From: Ketobacter sp964016105
GTDB lineage: Bacteria > Pseudomonadota > Gammaproteobacteria > Pseudomonadales > Ketobacteraceae
Reading direction: 5' to 3'
Assembly: GCA_964016105.1 (NCBI GenBank)
Contig: CAXHEX010000018.1
Span: forward strand, 36,609-100,608
Length of the DNA stretch: 64,000 nt
The notes under the pieces are model-generated. The model did not search any database. It was not told the origin of the DNA and saw only the letters and a program-made list of their open reading frames with translations. Of this stretch, positions 63,950-64,000 are shown piece by piece. The number at the start of each line of letters is the position of its first letter. The first letter of the stretch is position 1. Both the position numbers and the translations under genes were made by a program.

Positions 63950-64000
63950 TTAGTTCAGATCTGATCTGACACTTCCTCTTGAAATAGAGAGGGTTACCGG

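Overview
The window comes from a gammaproteobacterial chromosome of the Pseudomonadales/Oceanospirillales type, probably marine or aquatic. The evidence is the gene order smpB-rnfH-bamE-fur-recN-hrcA-grpE-dnaK-dnaJ-dapB-carA-carB-greA-yhbY-rlmE-ftsH-folP-glmM-tpiA-secG-tRNA-Leu(GAG), the tmRNA tag ANDDNYALAA, and the Na+-dependent NSS transporter. The genus cannot be fixed from the sequence alone.

Layout. (1) 1-2.3 kb: the start of a secreted protein cut by the left edge, a VOC/glyoxalase protein, and a wHTH-Fic protein whose catalytic His is Gln, preceded by helically phased repeats. (2) 2.37-7.5 kb: a small accessory segment bounded by two identical 47-bp repeats, one of which is the 3' end plus terminator of ssrA. 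It holds an electrophile/quinone stress-like cluster (GFA, LtrA, AhpD-like, cupin, MdaB-like, HxlR regulator), a decayed HigA antitoxin, a MORN lipoprotein and a LAGLIDADG-like fragment. (3) 7.5-8.2 kb: ssrA (tmRNA) on the minus strand, split in its T-loop by a ~300-nt group I intron. (4) 8.3-38.5 kb: conserved core genes, with two near-perfect sigma-32 promoters in front of grpE and dnaK, a BaeRS/Spy-like envelope-stress unit, two tRNAs and an Ada-like protein.

(5) 38.5-64 kb: an AT-richer mobile island entered through the initiator tRNA gene. A large serine recombinase ends inside the tRNA T-loop. Next to it are a structured C4-like RNA region and a compact operon: Cys-rich small protein, 4-TM protein, lipoprotein, secreted VWA protein, VirD4/TraG-type ATPase, membrane protein. 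No relaxase or type IV secretion genes are visible. Then comes a tyrosine integrase module with what looks like an intact attP: a 22-nt tRNA 3'-end core flanked on each side by three 12-bp-spaced arm repeats. After it lie hipBA with four palindromic operators and non-coding hairpin DNA. A defence block follows: PD-(D/E)XK nuclease, HTH protein, then hsdM-hsdS-Abi-hsdR and a PrrC/RloC-like anticodon-nuclease candidate. Last are ArdA antirestriction and small accompanying genes. The right end of the island is not in the window; the rimP-nusA-infB genes that normally follow the initiator tRNA should lie beyond it.

The strongest unusual items are the intron-split ssrA, the dual-integrase architecture with an unused attP, the VWA/TraG operon of unknown function, and the type I R-M locus with embedded abortive-infection and anticodon-nuclease genes. 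All calls are from reading sequence; no database search was run.
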